64,000 nt of DNA from an uncultured Brevundimonas sp. GTDB lineage: Bacteria > Pseudomonadota > Alphaproteobacteria > Caulobacterales > Caulobacteraceae. The stretch covers positions 1-64,000 of the forward strand of contig NZ_CALMZS010000083.1 in the NCBI RefSeq assembly GCF_937870815.1, written 5' to 3'. A program made the translations under genes and the position numbers. Below are positions 47,053 to 58,613 of this stretch, in pieces (position 1 is the first letter of the stretch; every line of letters starts with the position of its first letter). The notes under the pieces are model-generated. The model searched no databases, was not told where the DNA came from, and was given only the letters and a program-made list of their open reading frames with translations.

Positions 47053-47859
47053 TCAGGCCGGCTCCAGCGCGGGTTCCGCCGCGGCCGCCGGCGCCGCGGG
47101 CCGGGCGTCGCCGAGGAATCTCACCTCTCCGGAGTGCATGAGCTTGACGGCGGCCAGCACCTTCAGGTCACCGGCGGCGATCGCGTCGGCCAGCGAGGCG
47201 TCGGCCACCGCCAGCTTTTCGGCGACGCGGCGGGCGTTCTCCTCGACGGCGCGCACGGCCATGTCGGCGGCGTCCGAGCGGCGGGCGTCCAGCACGGCGG
47301 GGATGATCGGCACGATCATCTCCTCCAGCGACGGATCGAGCGTCGCCTTGCCGTCGACGATGGCCTCGGCGGCGGCCACGGCGCCGCAGCCGGTGTGGCC
47401 CATCACCACCACCAGCGGGCACTGCAGGTGTTTGACCGCATAGACGATCGAGGCGAGGCCGCGCCGGTCCACCGTATTGCCCGCCACCCGGATGCTGAAC
47501 AGGCGGCCGAAACCCTGGTTGAACAGGATGGTCGGCGGGGTCCGGCTGTCGGCGCATCCGACAATGGTGGCGATCGGGTGCTGGCCGCCTTGCAGGCGGT
47601 CGAGATCGTCGGCCTTCACGTGACCCAGGTTGCTCTCGCCGCGCAGGAAGGCGGCGTTGCCCTCGCGCAACATGGCCAGGGCCTCGTCGGGCGAAGGCCG
47701 GGGCGCCACGAGGCCGCCGTCCTCGGCCGCGGGCTCCGCCGTCAGGTCCGGCTCCGGCGCCGGGTCCGGCGTTGGCGGCTCCGGCGGCTCCGGCTCCGGC
47801 GTCGGCGCGATCTCCCGGGGACCCGACCTGGCCTTTCCACGCCCGAACAGCCAACCCAT
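47053..47859 (-). CDS. Beta-class carbonic anhydrase with Pro/Glu-rich N-terminal tail
   Basis: IVGCADSRTPPTILFNQGFGRLFSIRVAGN...VVMGHTGCGAVAAA. Confidence 0.92.
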   Translation of the reverse strand: MGWLFGRGKARSGPREIAPTPEPEPPEPPTPDPAPEPDLTAEPAAEDGGLVAPRPSPDEALAMLREGNAAFLRGESNLGHVKADDLDRLQGGQHPIATIVGCADSRTPPTILFNQGFGRLFSIRVAGNTVDRRGLASIVYAVKHLQCPLVVVMGHTGCGAVAAAEAIVDGKATLDPSLEEMIVPIIPAVLDARRSDAADMAVRAVEENARRVAEKLAVADASLADAIAAGDLKVLAAVKLMHSGEVRFLGDARPAAPAAAAEPALEPA

Positions 47860-48024
47860 GACATCCTCCCGTAACGCCGTTAACCGGTTAATGCCCGAAG
47901 GCGACGGGACTGTGAAGCCGGACGCGGTCGGCGGCGTCTGCGTCGGCGCCTACGGGGACAAGGTATGTAATATTAGGGTCTTGTCACAAGAAGATCGACC
48001 ATACGCTAAAGACCTTTCGGAGCC

Positions 48025-48052
48025 TTGCCCTGGTTTTAATTGCGCATAATAT
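48025..48052 (+). promoter_or_regulatory. Sigma70-like promoter candidate upstream of the DUF3606 gene
   Basis: TTGCCC (48025-48030) - 16 nt - TAATAT (48047-48052) in an AT-rich patch. Confidence 0.45.
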
Positions 48053-48131
48053 CTCTTAGGCGCGATACTGACATGGAGCCTCTCGCCGACGGCGGCCTGT
48101 TCAGCTACCCTTCCGGGGCATAGGAGCGACC

Positions 48132-48314
48132 ATGGCGGGCCTGAAGGACAAGCGCGGCTTCATCGACAAGGACCGGCTCGACCTGTCAGAGCGTCAGGCG
48201 GTCGAATACTGGATGAAGCGCTGGGGCGTGACCCGCGACCAGATCGTCGCCGCCCACCGCAAGGCCGGCCGCATGGTCAGGGACATCGCCGCCGAACTCG
48301 GCAAGAAGCGCTGA
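48132..48314 (+). CDS. DUF3606 domain-containing small protein
   Basis: LDLSERQAVEYWMKRWGVTRDQIVAAHRKAGRMVRDIAAELGKKR. Confidence 0.85.
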   Translation: MAGLKDKRGFIDKDRLDLSERQAVEYWMKRWGVTRDQIVAAHRKAGRMVRDIAAELGKKR

Positions 48315-48333
48315 GGTCGGCCGCGGCCCGCCC

Positions 48334-49737
48334 TCAGAGGTGAAGCACCCGCTGATAGGCGTCCAGCGAGGCCTCGTGCATGGCCTCGGACATGGTGGGG
48401 TGCGGATAGACGATGCCGTGCATCTCCTCCTCCGTCGCCTCCATGGCGATGGCGGTGACATAGCCCTGGATCATCTCGGTGACCTCGGCCCCGATCATAT
48501 GGGCGCCGATCAGCGCCCCGGTCCTGGCGTCGAAGATGGTCTTGACGAAGCCCTCGATCTCGCCGGCGGCCACGGCCTTGCCGTTGACCCGGAACGGGAA
48601 GCGGCCGACCCTGACCTCGCGTTTGGCCTCGCGGGCCCCCTGCTCGGTGATCCCGACCGAGGCCACCTGCGGCTGGGCGTAGGTGCAGCCGGCGATCGGC
48701 GAATGGATGTTGGGGGTCTTGTAGCCGGCGATGTGTTCGGCGGCGTGGATGCCCTCGTGCGAGGCCTTGTGCGCCAGCCAGGGCGCGCCGGCGCAGTCGC
48801 CGATGGCATAAAGACCAGGCAGATTGGTCCGGCAGTGGCCGTCGATGGTGATGTGGCCGCGGTCCATGGCCACGCCCAGCCCCTCCAGGCCGATGCCGTC
48901 GGTGTTGGCGGTGATGCCGACCGCCGAGATGCACACCTCGGCCTCCAGCGTCTCGGCCTTGCCGCCGGCCTCGAGGGCGACCTGGACGCCCTTCCCGCCT
49001 TTCGAGACCTGGGTGACCTTGCAGCCGGTGCGGAATTTCATGCCGCGCTTCTCGAACGCTTTTTGCGCGGCCTTGGAGACCTCTTCATCCTCGACCGGCA
49101 TGATCCGGTCGACCGCTTCCACGATCGTAACTTCCACGCCCAGGGCTCTGTAGAAGCTGCCGAATTCAATGCCGATGGCGCCCGAGCCGATGACCACGAT
49201 CGAGGCCGGCAGCTTCTTCGGCGCCATGGCCTCGCGATAGGCCCAGATGCGGTCGCCGTCGGCCTCGAGGCCGATCTGCGGGAGAGCCTTGGCGCGGGCG
49301 CCGACGGCCAGCATGACCGTCTTCGCCTCGATGGTGCGCGAACCGCCGGCCTTCAGGGCGACGACCACCTTCGGCGCGTCCCTGCCCCTCTCCAGCTTGG
49401 CCGAGCCCTCGATCACCTCGACCTTGTGCTTCTTCATCAGGAAGGCGACGCCCTTGTTCATCTGGGCGGCCACCCCGCGCGAGCGCTGGATGATGGCGTC
49501 GAAGTCGAAGCCGACCTTTTCGGCCGACAGGCCGTAGTCCTTCAGGTGCGACAGGCTCTCGTATTTCTCGCCCGACTTCAGCAGGGCCTTGGTCGGGATA
49601 CAGCCCCAGTTCAGGCAGATGCCGCCCAGCGCCTCGCGCTCGACGATGGCCGTCTTCAGGCCCAGCTGGCTGGCGCGGATCGCCGCCACATAGCCGCCCG
49701 GTCCCGAGCCGATGACGATGAGGTCGAATTCAGCCAC
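48334..49737 (-). CDS. lpd: Dihydrolipoyl dehydrogenase
   Basis: FDLIVIGSGPGGYVAAIRASQLGLKTAIVEREALGGICLNWGCIPTKALL. Confidence 0.97.
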   Translation of the reverse strand: MAEFDLIVIGSGPGGYVAAIRASQLGLKTAIVEREALGGICLNWGCIPTKALLKSGEKYESLSHLKDYGLSAEKVGFDFDAIIQRSRGVAAQMNKGVAFLMKKHKVEVIEGSAKLERGRDAPKVVVALKAGGSRTIEAKTVMLAVGARAKALPQIGLEADGDRIWAYREAMAPKKLPASIVVIGSGAIGIEFGSFYRALGVEVTIVEAVDRIMPVEDEEVSKAAQKAFEKRGMKFRTGCKVTQVSKGGKGVQVALEAGGKAETLEAEVCISAVGITANTDGIGLEGLGVAMDRGHITIDGHCRTNLPGLYAIGDCAGAPWLAHKASHEGIHAAEHIAGYKTPNIHSPIAGCTYAQPQVASVGITEQGAREAKREVRVGRFPFRVNGKAVAAGEIEGFVKTIFDARTGALIGAHMIGAEVTEMIQGYVTAIAMEATEEEMHGIVYPHPTMSEAMHEASLDAYQRVLHL

Positions 49738-49747
49738 GGTCTCTTCC

Positions 49748-51040
49748 TTACGCCAGCATCGTCACGGGATCCTCGATCATCGCCTTGAAGACCTGCAGGA
49801 ATCTCGCGCCGATCACGCCGTCGACGACGCGATGATCGCAGGTCAGGGTGACGGTCATCACCGTGGCCACGGCCAGCTGGCCGTCCTTGACCACGGGGCG
49901 CGGCTCCCCGGCCCCGACGCTCATGATCGCCCCCTGGGGCTCGTTGATGATCGAGGCGAAGGACTGGATGCCGAACATGCCGAGGTTGGACACGCTGAAG
50001 GTGCCGCCCTGGAATTCCTCGGGCTTCAGCTTGCGGTCGCGGGCCCGTTTGGCGAGGTCCTTCGACTCCGTGGCGATCTGCGACAGGGTCTTGGTCTCGG
50101 CCTTGCGGATGATCGGGGTGATCAGGCCGCCGTCGATGGCCACGGCCATGGCCACGTCGGCGTTGTGGTGCATCGCCAGGCCCTCGGGCGAATAGCTGGC
50201 ATTGGCCTCCGGCACCGCCTTCAGAGCCATGGCGCCGGCCTTGATGACGAAGTCATTGACCGAGACCTTGATCCCGTCCTTCTCGAGCAGGGCGTTGACC
50301 TTGGCGCGGGCGGCCAGCAGGCCGTCGATCTCGCAGTCGATGGTCAGGGGGAAATGCGGCACGTCGCGGAAACTGTCGGTCAGGCGCCGGGCGATGGCCT
50401 TGCGCATGCCGTCCAGCGGGACGAGGTCGTAGCTGCCGTCGGGGATGCCCATCTGGGCCAGCGACAGGACCTTGCGCGGTTCCCCGGCAAGCGACGCCGC
50501 GGCCGACGGCCGGGCGCCGCCCTTGCCGGCGCCCTCGACGTCGCGTTTGACGATGCGGCCGTGCGGACCAGTGCCCTTGATGGACTTCAGGTCGAGACCC
50601 GCCTGCGCGGCAAGGCGACGGGCCAGGGGCGAGGCGAAGATTCGTTCACCGTCGCCCTTCGCCGGCCCGGCTTTCGGAGCCCCGGCCCCGGCGGGCTCGG
50701 GCTTCGGCGTTTCGGCCCTGGCGGGTTCGGCTTTCGCCGGCCCAGCCTTGGCGGTCTCGGGCTCGGGCGCCTCGGCCTTCGGAGCCGGAGCGGTCGCGCC
50801 GCCCTCGTCCTTGAGCCGCGCGATCGGGGTGTTGACCTTCACCCCCTCGGAGCCTTCGGCCACGAGGATGTCGGTGATCTCGCCCTCGTCGACGGCCTCG
50901 ACCTCCATGGTCGCCTTGTCGGTCTCGATCTCGGCGATGACGTCGCCGGCCTTGACCGTGTCGCCGACCTTGACGTGCCATTTGGCCAGCACGCCCTCCT
51001 CCATGGTGGGCGACAGGGCCGGCATCAGGATGTCGGTCAT
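49748..51040 (-). CDS. pdhC: Pyruvate dehydrogenase complex E2 (dihydrolipoamide acetyltransferase)
   Basis: N-terminal lipoyl domain [17 protein letters not shown]3/E1-binding [17 protein letters not shown], catalytic CDHRVVDG. Confidence 0.97.
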   Translation of the reverse strand: MTDILMPALSPTMEEGVLAKWHVKVGDTVKAGDVIAEIETDKATMEVEAVDEGEITDILVAEGSEGVKVNTPIARLKDEGGATAPAPKAEAPEPETAKAGPAKAEPARAETPKPEPAGAGAPKAGPAKGDGERIFASPLARRLAAQAGLDLKSIKGTGPHGRIVKRDVEGAGKGGARPSAAASLAGEPRKVLSLAQMGIPDGSYDLVPLDGMRKAIARRLTDSFRDVPHFPLTIDCEIDGLLAARAKVNALLEKDGIKVSVNDFVIKAGAMALKAVPEANASYSPEGLAMHHNADVAMAVAIDGGLITPIIRKAETKTLSQIATESKDLAKRARDRKLKPEEFQGGTFSVSNLGMFGIQSFASIINEPQGAIMSVGAGEPRPVVKDGQLAVATVMTVTLTCDHRVVDGVIGARFLQVFKAMIEDPVTMLA

Positions 51041-52434
51041 GCCATCACCTGTTTGACGGCCTTGATGATCTTGTCGGCGCCGGGCAGCGACAGGGCCTCG
51101 AGGTTGGCGGCGTAGGGCAGCGGCACGTCTTCCTGGTGGACCCGCAACGGCGGCGCGTCGAGCCAGTCGAAGGCGTGTTCGATGACCCGGGCCACGACCT
51201 CGGCGCCGACGCCCATCGGGCCCCAGCCCTCTTCCGCGGAGACCAGACGGCTGGTCTTCCTGACGCTCTCGACGACGGTTTCGTGGTCGAGCGGGCGCAG
51301 GGTGCGCAGGTCGACGACCTCGCAGCTGATCCCCTCCTCCGCCAGCCTCTCCGCAGCCTGCAGGGCGAAGCCGACCATGCGGCTGTGGGCGGTGATGGTC
51401 ACGTCGGTGCCCTCACGGCGGACCCTGGCCTTGCCGATCGGCAGGACGTAGTCCTCGACCTCGGGCACGTCGAACTCCAGCCCGTACATCATCTCGTGTT
51501 CGAGGAAGACGACCGGGTTGGGATCGCGGATCGCCGCCTTCAGCAGGCCCTTGGCGTCGGCGGCGTCATAGGGGGCGATGACCTTGAGGCCGGGGACGTT
51601 GGCGTACCAGGCGGAATAGTCCTGGCTGTGCTGGGCGCCGACCCGGCTGGCCGCGCCGTTGGGGCCGCGGAACACCACACTGGCGGTGATCTGGCCGCCC
51701 GACATGTACAGCGTCTTGGCCGCCGAATTGATGATGTGGTCGATGGCCTGCATGGCGAAGTTGAACGTCATGAATTCGACGATCGGCTTGAGCCCGGCCA
51801 TGGCCGCCCCGACGCCGAGGCCGGCGAAGCCGTGCTCGGTGATCGGGGTGTCGACGACGCGCCTGTCGCCGAACTCCTGCAGCAGTTCGCGGCTGACCTT
51901 GTAGGCCCCCTGGTACTGGGCGACCTCCTCGCCGATCAGGAAGACCTTGTCGTCGCGGCGCATCTCCTCGGCCATGGCGTCGCGCAGGGCGTCGCGGATG
52001 GTGGTCTTGACCAGTTTGGCCCCGGCGGGGATCTCCGGGTCCTTCAGCTCGACCTTCGGCCCGGCCGTCTGGGTCGACGCCTTCTCCGGATCGCCGGTCT
52101 TGCCCTCGGCCGCGGCCTTCGTCCCCGAAGTCCCCGAAGTCGTCTTCGCGCTGTCTCCGGTGTCCCCGGATCGGGTCGTCGAATTCGCCGCGCCGTCCTC
52201 ACCCGCCAACCGCGCGATCGGCGTATTGACCTTCACGCCCTCCGACCCCTCCGCCACGAGAATCTCCAGCACCTCGCCCTCGTCGACGGCCTCGACCTCC
52301 ATCGTGGCCTTGTCGGTCTCGATCTCGGCGATCACCTGGCCGGCCGCCACCGCGTCTCCCGCCTTGATGTGCCATCTGGTCAGCGTCCCCTCTTCCATCG
52401 TGGGCGACAGCGCCGGCATCAGGATGTCGGTCAC
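51037..52434 (-). CDS. pdhB: Pyruvate dehydrogenase E1 beta with N-terminal lipoyl domain
   Basis: Lipoyl domain [16 protein letters not shown] then [44 protein letters not shown]. Confidence 0.97.
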   Translation of the reverse strand: MTDILMPALSPTMEEGTLTRWHIKAGDAVAAGQVIAEIETDKATMEVEAVDEGEVLEILVAEGSEGVKVNTPIARLAGEDGAANSTTRSGDTGDSAKTTSGTSGTKAAAEGKTGDPEKASTQTAGPKVELKDPEIPAGAKLVKTTIRDALRDAMAEEMRRDDKVFLIGEEVAQYQGAYKVSRELLQEFGDRRVVDTPITEHGFAGLGVGAAMAGLKPIVEFMTFNFAMQAIDHIINSAAKTLYMSGGQITASVVFRGPNGAASRVGAQHSQDYSAWYANVPGLKVIAPYDAADAKGLLKAAIRDPNPVVFLEHEMMYGLEFDVPEVEDYVLPIGKARVRREGTDVTITAHSRMVGFALQAAERLAEEGISCEVVDLRTLRPLDHETVVESVRKTSRLVSAEEGWGPMGVGAEVVARVIEHAFDWLDAPPLRVHQEDVPLPYAANLEALSLPGADKIIKAVKQVMA

Positions 52435-52437
52435 GGT

Positions 52438-53481
52438 TCAGGCCTCCACGTAGACGTCAGTGTAGAGTTCGGACGGATCCGGCTCCGGGCTTTCCTGGGC
52501 GAACTGCACGGCCTCGGCGACGATGGCCTTGACCTCGTTGTCGATGGCCTTGAGCTCGTCCTCGGTCGCGCCGGCCTGATCCAGCAGCATCTTGATGTGG
52601 TCGATCGGATCGCGGGTCTTCTTGACCTCGTCGACCTCCTCCTTGGTGCGGTATTTGGCCGGATCGCTCATGGAATGACCGCGGTAGCGGTAGGTCTTCA
52701 CCTCAAGGATGAAGGGGCCGCCCCCTTCCCTCGCCCGCCTGACCGCCCGCGCCACGGCGTCGCGCACGGCCAGCACGTCCATGCCGTCGACCTGCTCGCC
52801 GGGGATGCCGAAACTGGCCCCGCGCTGACTCAGGTCGGTCGTCGACGACGAGCGTTCGATGCTCGTGCCCATGGCGTACTGGTTGTTCTCGATGATGTAG
52901 ATGGCCGGCAGCTTCCACAGCTGGGCCATGTTGAAACTCTCATAGACCTGGCCCTGGTTGGCCGCCCCGTCGCCGAAATAGATGAAGCTGACCGAGTCGT
53001 CGCCGCGGTACCAGCCGGCGAAGGCCAGTCCGGTGCCCAGGGCGACCTGGGCCCCGACGATGCCGTGGCCGCCGTAGAAGCCGGTGGCGGTGTCGAACAT
53101 GTGCATCGAGCCGCCCTTGCCCTTGGACGAGCCGCCGATGCGGCCGGTCAGCTCGGCCATGACCGCCTTCGGGTCCATGCCGGCGGCCAGCATATGGCCA
53201 TGGTCGCGGTAGCCGGTGATGATCTTGTCATGGCCCTGGCGCACGCTCTCCTGCACGCCCACGGCCACGGCCTCCTGGCCGATGTAGAGATGGCAGAAGC
53301 CGCCGATCAGGCCCATGCCGTACAGCTGGCCGGCGCGCTCCTCGAAACGGCGGATCAGCACCATCTCGCGATAGAAGCGCAGCAGGTCCTGCTTCGAGGC
53401 CCCATTCCCGTTCCTGGGAGGCGTGTTGGGCGGTTTGGTCGCCTTGCTGGAATCAGCTTTGGCGGCGGGGGCTTTCGCCAT
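52438..53481 (-). CDS. pdhA: Pyruvate dehydrogenase E1 alpha
   Basis: MVLIRRFEERAGQLYGMGLIGGFCHLYIGQEAVAVG...FFGDGAANQGQ-like IYFGDGAANQGQVYESFNMAQLWKLP. Confidence 0.97.
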   Translation of the reverse strand: MAKAPAAKADSSKATKPPNTPPRNGNGASKQDLLRFYREMVLIRRFEERAGQLYGMGLIGGFCHLYIGQEAVAVGVQESVRQGHDKIITGYRDHGHMLAAGMDPKAVMAELTGRIGGSSKGKGGSMHMFDTATGFYGGHGIVGAQVALGTGLAFAGWYRGDDSVSFIYFGDGAANQGQVYESFNMAQLWKLPAIYIIENNQYAMGTSIERSSSTTDLSQRGASFGIPGEQVDGMDVLAVRDAVARAVRRAREGGGPFILEVKTYRYRGHSMSDPAKYRTKEEVDEVKKTRDPIDHIKMLLDQAGATEDELKAIDNEVKAIVAEAVQFAQESPEPDPSELYTDVYVEA

Positions 53482-53594
53482 CCGTCATCTCCCGGCTGGG
53501 CCCCGGTTCCGAGACCTCTTGTCGTTACGGAAAGGGGCTTTAGCAGCCTTCGTTCCCGAAACGCAAAGCGCGCCGGCGACGCTGTAACGAAAGT

Positions 53595-53924
53595 TCACGC
53601 GGGCGGCGCGGCGGCGGCTTCCCGGACCGGCACGGAGACCCGGATGACGTAGTCGCGGGGGTCGGCGAAGCCGAGCACGGCCCGCGCCCTTTCCTCCAGC
53701 AGATCGCGCGACAGACTGTCGGCGCGCAGGTAGCGGACGCGGATCTCGAGGTCCCGGCGCTGTTCGAGAATACGGGCCAGCTGGGCCTCGCGGCGCAGCA
53801 GCATGGCGTCGCGTTCGCCGCCGCTCAGCAGGCCGCGCTCTCCGGTCAGGGCCTGAACGCCCAGATAGACGACCAGCAGCAGCAGCATGGCTGACGGGAA
53901 ATACGGCTTCATCCGCTCGGGCAC
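53595..53924 (-). CDS. FtsB/DivIC-family septum formation initiator
   Basis: Single TM plus coiled-coil LLRREAQLARILEQRRDLEIRVRYLRADSLSRDLLEERARAVLGFADPRDYVI; between eno and pdhA. Confidence 0.85.
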   Translation of the reverse strand: MPERMKPYFPSAMLLLLVVYLGVQALTGERGLLSGGERDAMLLRREAQLARILEQRRDLEIRVRYLRADSLSRDLLEERARAVLGFADPRDYVIRVSVPVREAAAAPPA

Positions 53925-54051
53925 TGACGGACGCTCCTTCTGAGCGTGAACTCGTGATCAAGGAGTCCTGACCGAAAATGCCTAATGAACCGTAGCTTGA
54001 CCGTAGGACCCGCGACCCGCGCGCAACCGGCGGGGCGAGGCCGGGCCGGGT

Positions 54052-55404
<1,353 letters not shown>

Positions 55405-55412
55405 TCAAGACC

Positions 55413-56015
55413 TCAGGCGCAGCCCTCGACATACTGGATGCTGGGCCCGCCGCCGGCGATCGACTGTACGCGGCCGTCCTGCCCGATCTCGTATTTGAGG
55501 CCCCGCGCGGCGGCGCTCTGGTGATCGGTCGTCGACCAGACGGTGATGTATTCGGACGGCGCGTCCGCGTATTTGTGGGACATGACCTCGGCCGCGGCGC
55601 CGTAGACCCGCTTCACCTCGGCGGCGGTGTCGCCGACGTTGAGCGCACGGTCGGTCTCGACCGCGGCGTTGCGGCGGACCCAGACGCTGGTCAGAACGCC
55701 GTTCTCGACCATGGCCAGCAGGCCTTCGGGCGCGCGCTCCGGGCGGAACATGTCGCATGAGGCGGAATCGGGTCCGCCGACGGCCTCCGGATTGGCGTCC
55801 GGGCCAAGCGCCGCCTCGACCTCGGCGTGGGTCATGCCGATGCGCAAGGGGCCATAGCCTTGGGCCGTCAGCTTGTTGGCGGCGGAGACCGGCGTCCCGG
55901 GCAGCGTGGGCGCCGAAGCGGGTTCCGGCGGCCGGGCCGGCGCTTCAGGTTCGGCGGGCGGCGCGCCACAGGCGCCCAGCGACAGGACGGCGGCGGAAGC
56001 GACGAGGCGGTTCAT
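55413..56015 (-). CDS. Putative lipoprotein of unknown function
   Basis: MNRLVASAAVLSLGACGAPP lipobox; GPLRIGMTHAEVEAALG motif. Confidence 0.75.
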   Translation of the reverse strand: MNRLVASAAVLSLGACGAPPAEPEAPARPPEPASAPTLPGTPVSAANKLTAQGYGPLRIGMTHAEVEAALGPDANPEAVGGPDSASCDMFRPERAPEGLLAMVENGVLTSVWVRRNAAVETDRALNVGDTAAEVKRVYGAAAEVMSHKYADAPSEYITVWSTTDHQSAAARGLKYEIGQDGRVQSIAGGGPSIQYVEGCA

Positions 56016-56057
56016 GGAACGGCTCCAGCATGGGGTCGCCGGACAGAACGCACGAAA

Positions 56058-56084
56058 ACGGCGCGCGAGACTATCGCGCGCCGT
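56058..56084 (-). terminator. Rho-independent terminator of rpmF
   Basis: ACGGCGCGCGA-GACTA-TCGCGCGCCGT perfect 11-bp stem, T tract on the minus strand (CCGTTTTC). Confidence 0.75.
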
Positions 56085-56126
56085 GAAAGGCTTCGCCGGA
56101 CCTGACGGCCCGATCCGTCGAAAGAC

Positions 56127-56309
56127 CTAGTCTTCCTTCGGCGTCAGCACCTGGCGGCCGCGGTAGGTGCCGGTCTTCAGGTCGATGTGGTGCGGGCGCT
56201 TCAGCTCGCCCGTGTCCTTGTCCTCGACATAGGCGTTGGCGCCGAGGGCGTCGTGGGCGCGGCGCATGTTGCGACGCGAGGGCGATACTTTGCGCTTCGG
56301 AACGGCCAT
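56127..56309 (-). CDS. rpmF: 50S ribosomal protein L32
   Basis: [55 protein letters not shown]. Confidence 0.97.
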   Translation of the reverse strand: MAVPKRKVSPSRRNMRRAHDALGANAYVEDKDTGELKRPHHIDLKTGTYRGRQVLTPKED

Positions 56310-56478
56310 GTCCGTCTCAATCTTCCTAGGGTCGGGCGCCGGGAAAGCGCGAAAACAACTGCGGCGGCCCCCGAAAGAGCCGCCACGCGAGCGCGGGCTT
56401 ATGCCTGAACCGGACCGGGAGTTCAAGTGTGTGTCCGGGTTCGCTACATATGAGACGCCCGCTTCCGCAGGGGCCCGG

Positions 56479-57009
56479 TCAGGCCAGGGCGCGCTCCAGG
56501 ACGATGAACTGCAGGTCGTCGCGGAGCGGCAGGCCGAATCGCGGATCGCCGTAGGGAAACGGCAGGGTCTCGCCGGTCGGCGCATAGCCGAGCCGCCGGT
56601 ACCAGGCGATCAGCGTGTCCCGCTGCGGCAGGACGGAGATGCGCACCCGGCGGGCCCCGAATCGCGCCGCGAGGGCCTGTTGCGCGGCCTCGACCAGCCG
56701 CCGCCCCAGGCCGCCGCCCTGCAGGGTCGGGCTGACCGCCAGCATGCCGAAATAGCCGGTTCCGGCGCCGCGGTCGGCGATCAGGACGCAGCCCGCCAGG
56801 TCGCCGTCCCGCCAGGCGGCGAGCATGGCCTGGGCCGGGTCGGCCAGAATGCCCGCCAGGTCCTCGGGGTCGGTGCGCTGGCCGGCCAGCAGGTCGGCCT
56901 CCGTGGTCCAGCCGGCCCGCGAGGCCTCGCCGCGGTAGGCGCTCTCGATCAGCCGGTGCAGGGCCGGGATGTCGGCGGCGACCGCGTCGCGGATGACGAT
57001 CTCAGTCAC
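56479..57009 (-). CDS. GNAT family N-acetyltransferase
   Basis: [36 protein letters not shown]...[24 protein letters not shown]. Confidence 0.92.
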   Translation of the reverse strand: MTEIVIRDAVAADIPALHRLIESAYRGEASRAGWTTEADLLAGQRTDPEDLAGILADPAQAMLAAWRDGDLAGCVLIADRGAGTGYFGMLAVSPTLQGGGLGRRLVEAAQQALAARFGARRVRISVLPQRDTLIAWYRRLGYAPTGETLPFPYGDPRFGLPLRDDLQFIVLERALA

Positions 57010-58126
57010 GCAGAAGCGCGTCCGCCACCGCCTCGCCGATCGCCGGCGAACTGGTCAGGCCGGGGCTTTCGATGCCGAACAGGGCCATCAGCCCGTCGAT
57101 CCCGTGGTCGTCGCGGCCGCGCAGCTGGAAGTCCGGCTGCGGCTCCCCCGGCCCGTGCAGCTTCGGGCGGATGCCGGCGTAGTCGGGGGTCAGGGCCCCC
57201 GGCGGCAGCCCCGGCCAGAAGCGGCGGATATAGCGTTCGAACTCGGCCGCCTTCGCGGGATCGACCGAATAGTCCTCGGTCTCGACATATGAGAGATCGG
57301 GCCCGAACACGGCCTGGCCGCCCAGGTCCTTGCGATAGTGGGTCCCCAGGGCGCCGGGGATCGGCGGCGGATAGACCAGCCGCTCGAACGGGGCCTTGCC
57401 GGCCAGGCGGAAATAGACGCCCTTGCCGAAATGACCAGCCGGAATGCGGTCGGCCGGATAGCCGTCGATGCGGCGGGCGACGTCCTGGGCGGCCAGGCCC
57501 GGCGCCGTGACCAGCAGCCGCGTCATCAGGGTCGCGCCCTCCTCCCCCGAATCTGGCCCGCCCGCGGTGATGGTGAAGCCGCCGCCCGCCGCCGGCTCGG
57601 CCCGCTCGAACGGCGTCGAGACGACGACCGAGCCGCCCGCGTCCTCGATCTCGCCCTCGAGCGCCAGCATATAGCCGTGGCTGTCAAACACCCCGCTCTC
57701 GGGCGACAGGATGGCGGCCTGGGCGTTCAGTCCCGGCTCCAGCGCCCGCGCCTGGGCGCCGGTCAGATGCGCCAGCCCCTCGACCCCGTTGACGACCGCC
57801 TGTTCGAACACGGCCTCGATGCGGCCGACCTCGGCCTCGTCCGTGGCCACGACCAGCTTGCCGCATTTCCGGTAGTCGACCTTGCGGCTGTCGAGGAAGG
57901 CGTAGAGCCGCCGCCGCCCCTCGACGCACAGCCGCGCCTTCAGCGAGCCGGTCGGATAGTAGAGGCCGCCGTGGATGACCTCGCTGTTGCGCGACGACAC
58001 GCCCTGGCCGATGTGCGGCGCCTGCTCCAGCACCAGCACCGACAGGCTCCGCTTGGCCAGCGCCCGGCCGCAGGCCAGGCCGACCGCGCCGGCGCCGACC
58101 ACGACGGCGTCGAAATCGAAGCTCAC
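57002..58126 (-). CDS. FAD-dependent oxidoreductase (L-2-hydroxyglutarate oxidase-like)
   Basis: FDAVVVGAGAVGLACGRALAKRSLSVLVLEQAPHIGQGVSSRNSEVIHGGLYYPTGSLKARLCVEG; GTG start 58126 overlapping upstream stop. Confidence 0.9.
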   Translation of the reverse strand: MSFDFDAVVVGAGAVGLACGRALAKRSLSVLVLEQAPHIGQGVSSRNSEVIHGGLYYPTGSLKARLCVEGRRRLYAFLDSRKVDYRKCGKLVVATDEAEVGRIEAVFEQAVVNGVEGLAHLTGAQARALEPGLNAQAAILSPESGVFDSHGYMLALEGEIEDAGGSVVVSTPFERAEPAAGGGFTITAGGPDSGEEGATLMTRLLVTAPGLAAQDVARRIDGYPADRIPAGHFGKGVYFRLAGKAPFERLVYPPPIPGALGTHYRKDLGGQAVFGPDLSYVETEDYSVDPAKAAEFERYIRRFWPGLPPGALTPDYAGIRPKLHGPGEPQPDFQLRGRDDHGIDGLMALFGIESPGLTSSPAIGEAVADALLRD

Positions 58127-58578
58127 GACTTCGGTCCGTAGAGATGCGCCGCCCGGGCCTCGAAACAATGCATCAGCCGGCCGACCGCGCGATCGAAATT
58201 GGCGTGCAGCAGACCGTCGAGCAGTCGCGACTTGAAGGCGAAGTCGATGAAGAACTCGACCCGCGTGCCGTCCGGGTGGGGGAAGAACTCCCAGCGGTTC
58301 TTGAGGTGTTTGAACGGGCCTCGGATCAAGCCGACCTCGACCTTGGGCGCATTGCGGTCATGGCGGACCCAGGTCGAGAACCGCTCCCTGAGGAAGGAGA
58401 AGCCGACCGCCGCCTCGGCGTCGACCAGGGTCACGCCCGGGGCCTCCTCCCGCTCGCCCCAGGCCCGCATCGCGCTGACCCACGGCACGAACTCCGGATA
58501 GGCGCGCACATCGGCGACCAGGGCGGCGAGCTGGTCGGGCGTGTACGGAAGGATTTTGGTGACACGGTGGACGGCCAT
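58123..58578 (-). CDS. Coenzyme Q-binding COQ10/RatA-family START-like protein
   Basis: VTKILPYTPDQLAALVADVRAYPEFVPWVSAMR...FKHLKNRWEFFPHPDGTRVEFFIDFAFKSRLLDGLL. Confidence 0.92.
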   Translation of the reverse strand: MAVHRVTKILPYTPDQLAALVADVRAYPEFVPWVSAMRAWGEREEAPGVTLVDAEAAVGFSFLRERFSTWVRHDRNAPKVEVGLIRGPFKHLKNRWEFFPHPDGTRVEFFIDFAFKSRLLDGLLHANFDRAVGRLMHCFEARAAHLYGPKS

Positions 58579-58613
58579 CAGGCCATCCTCGCACTGGAAA
58601 GACGACGGCCTAT

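Noticed and set aside
58123-58578. RatA annotation as a type II toxin
   Set aside because: The family is COQ10-like START domain; no antitoxin partner is present (neighbours are an FAD oxidoreductase and lipA).
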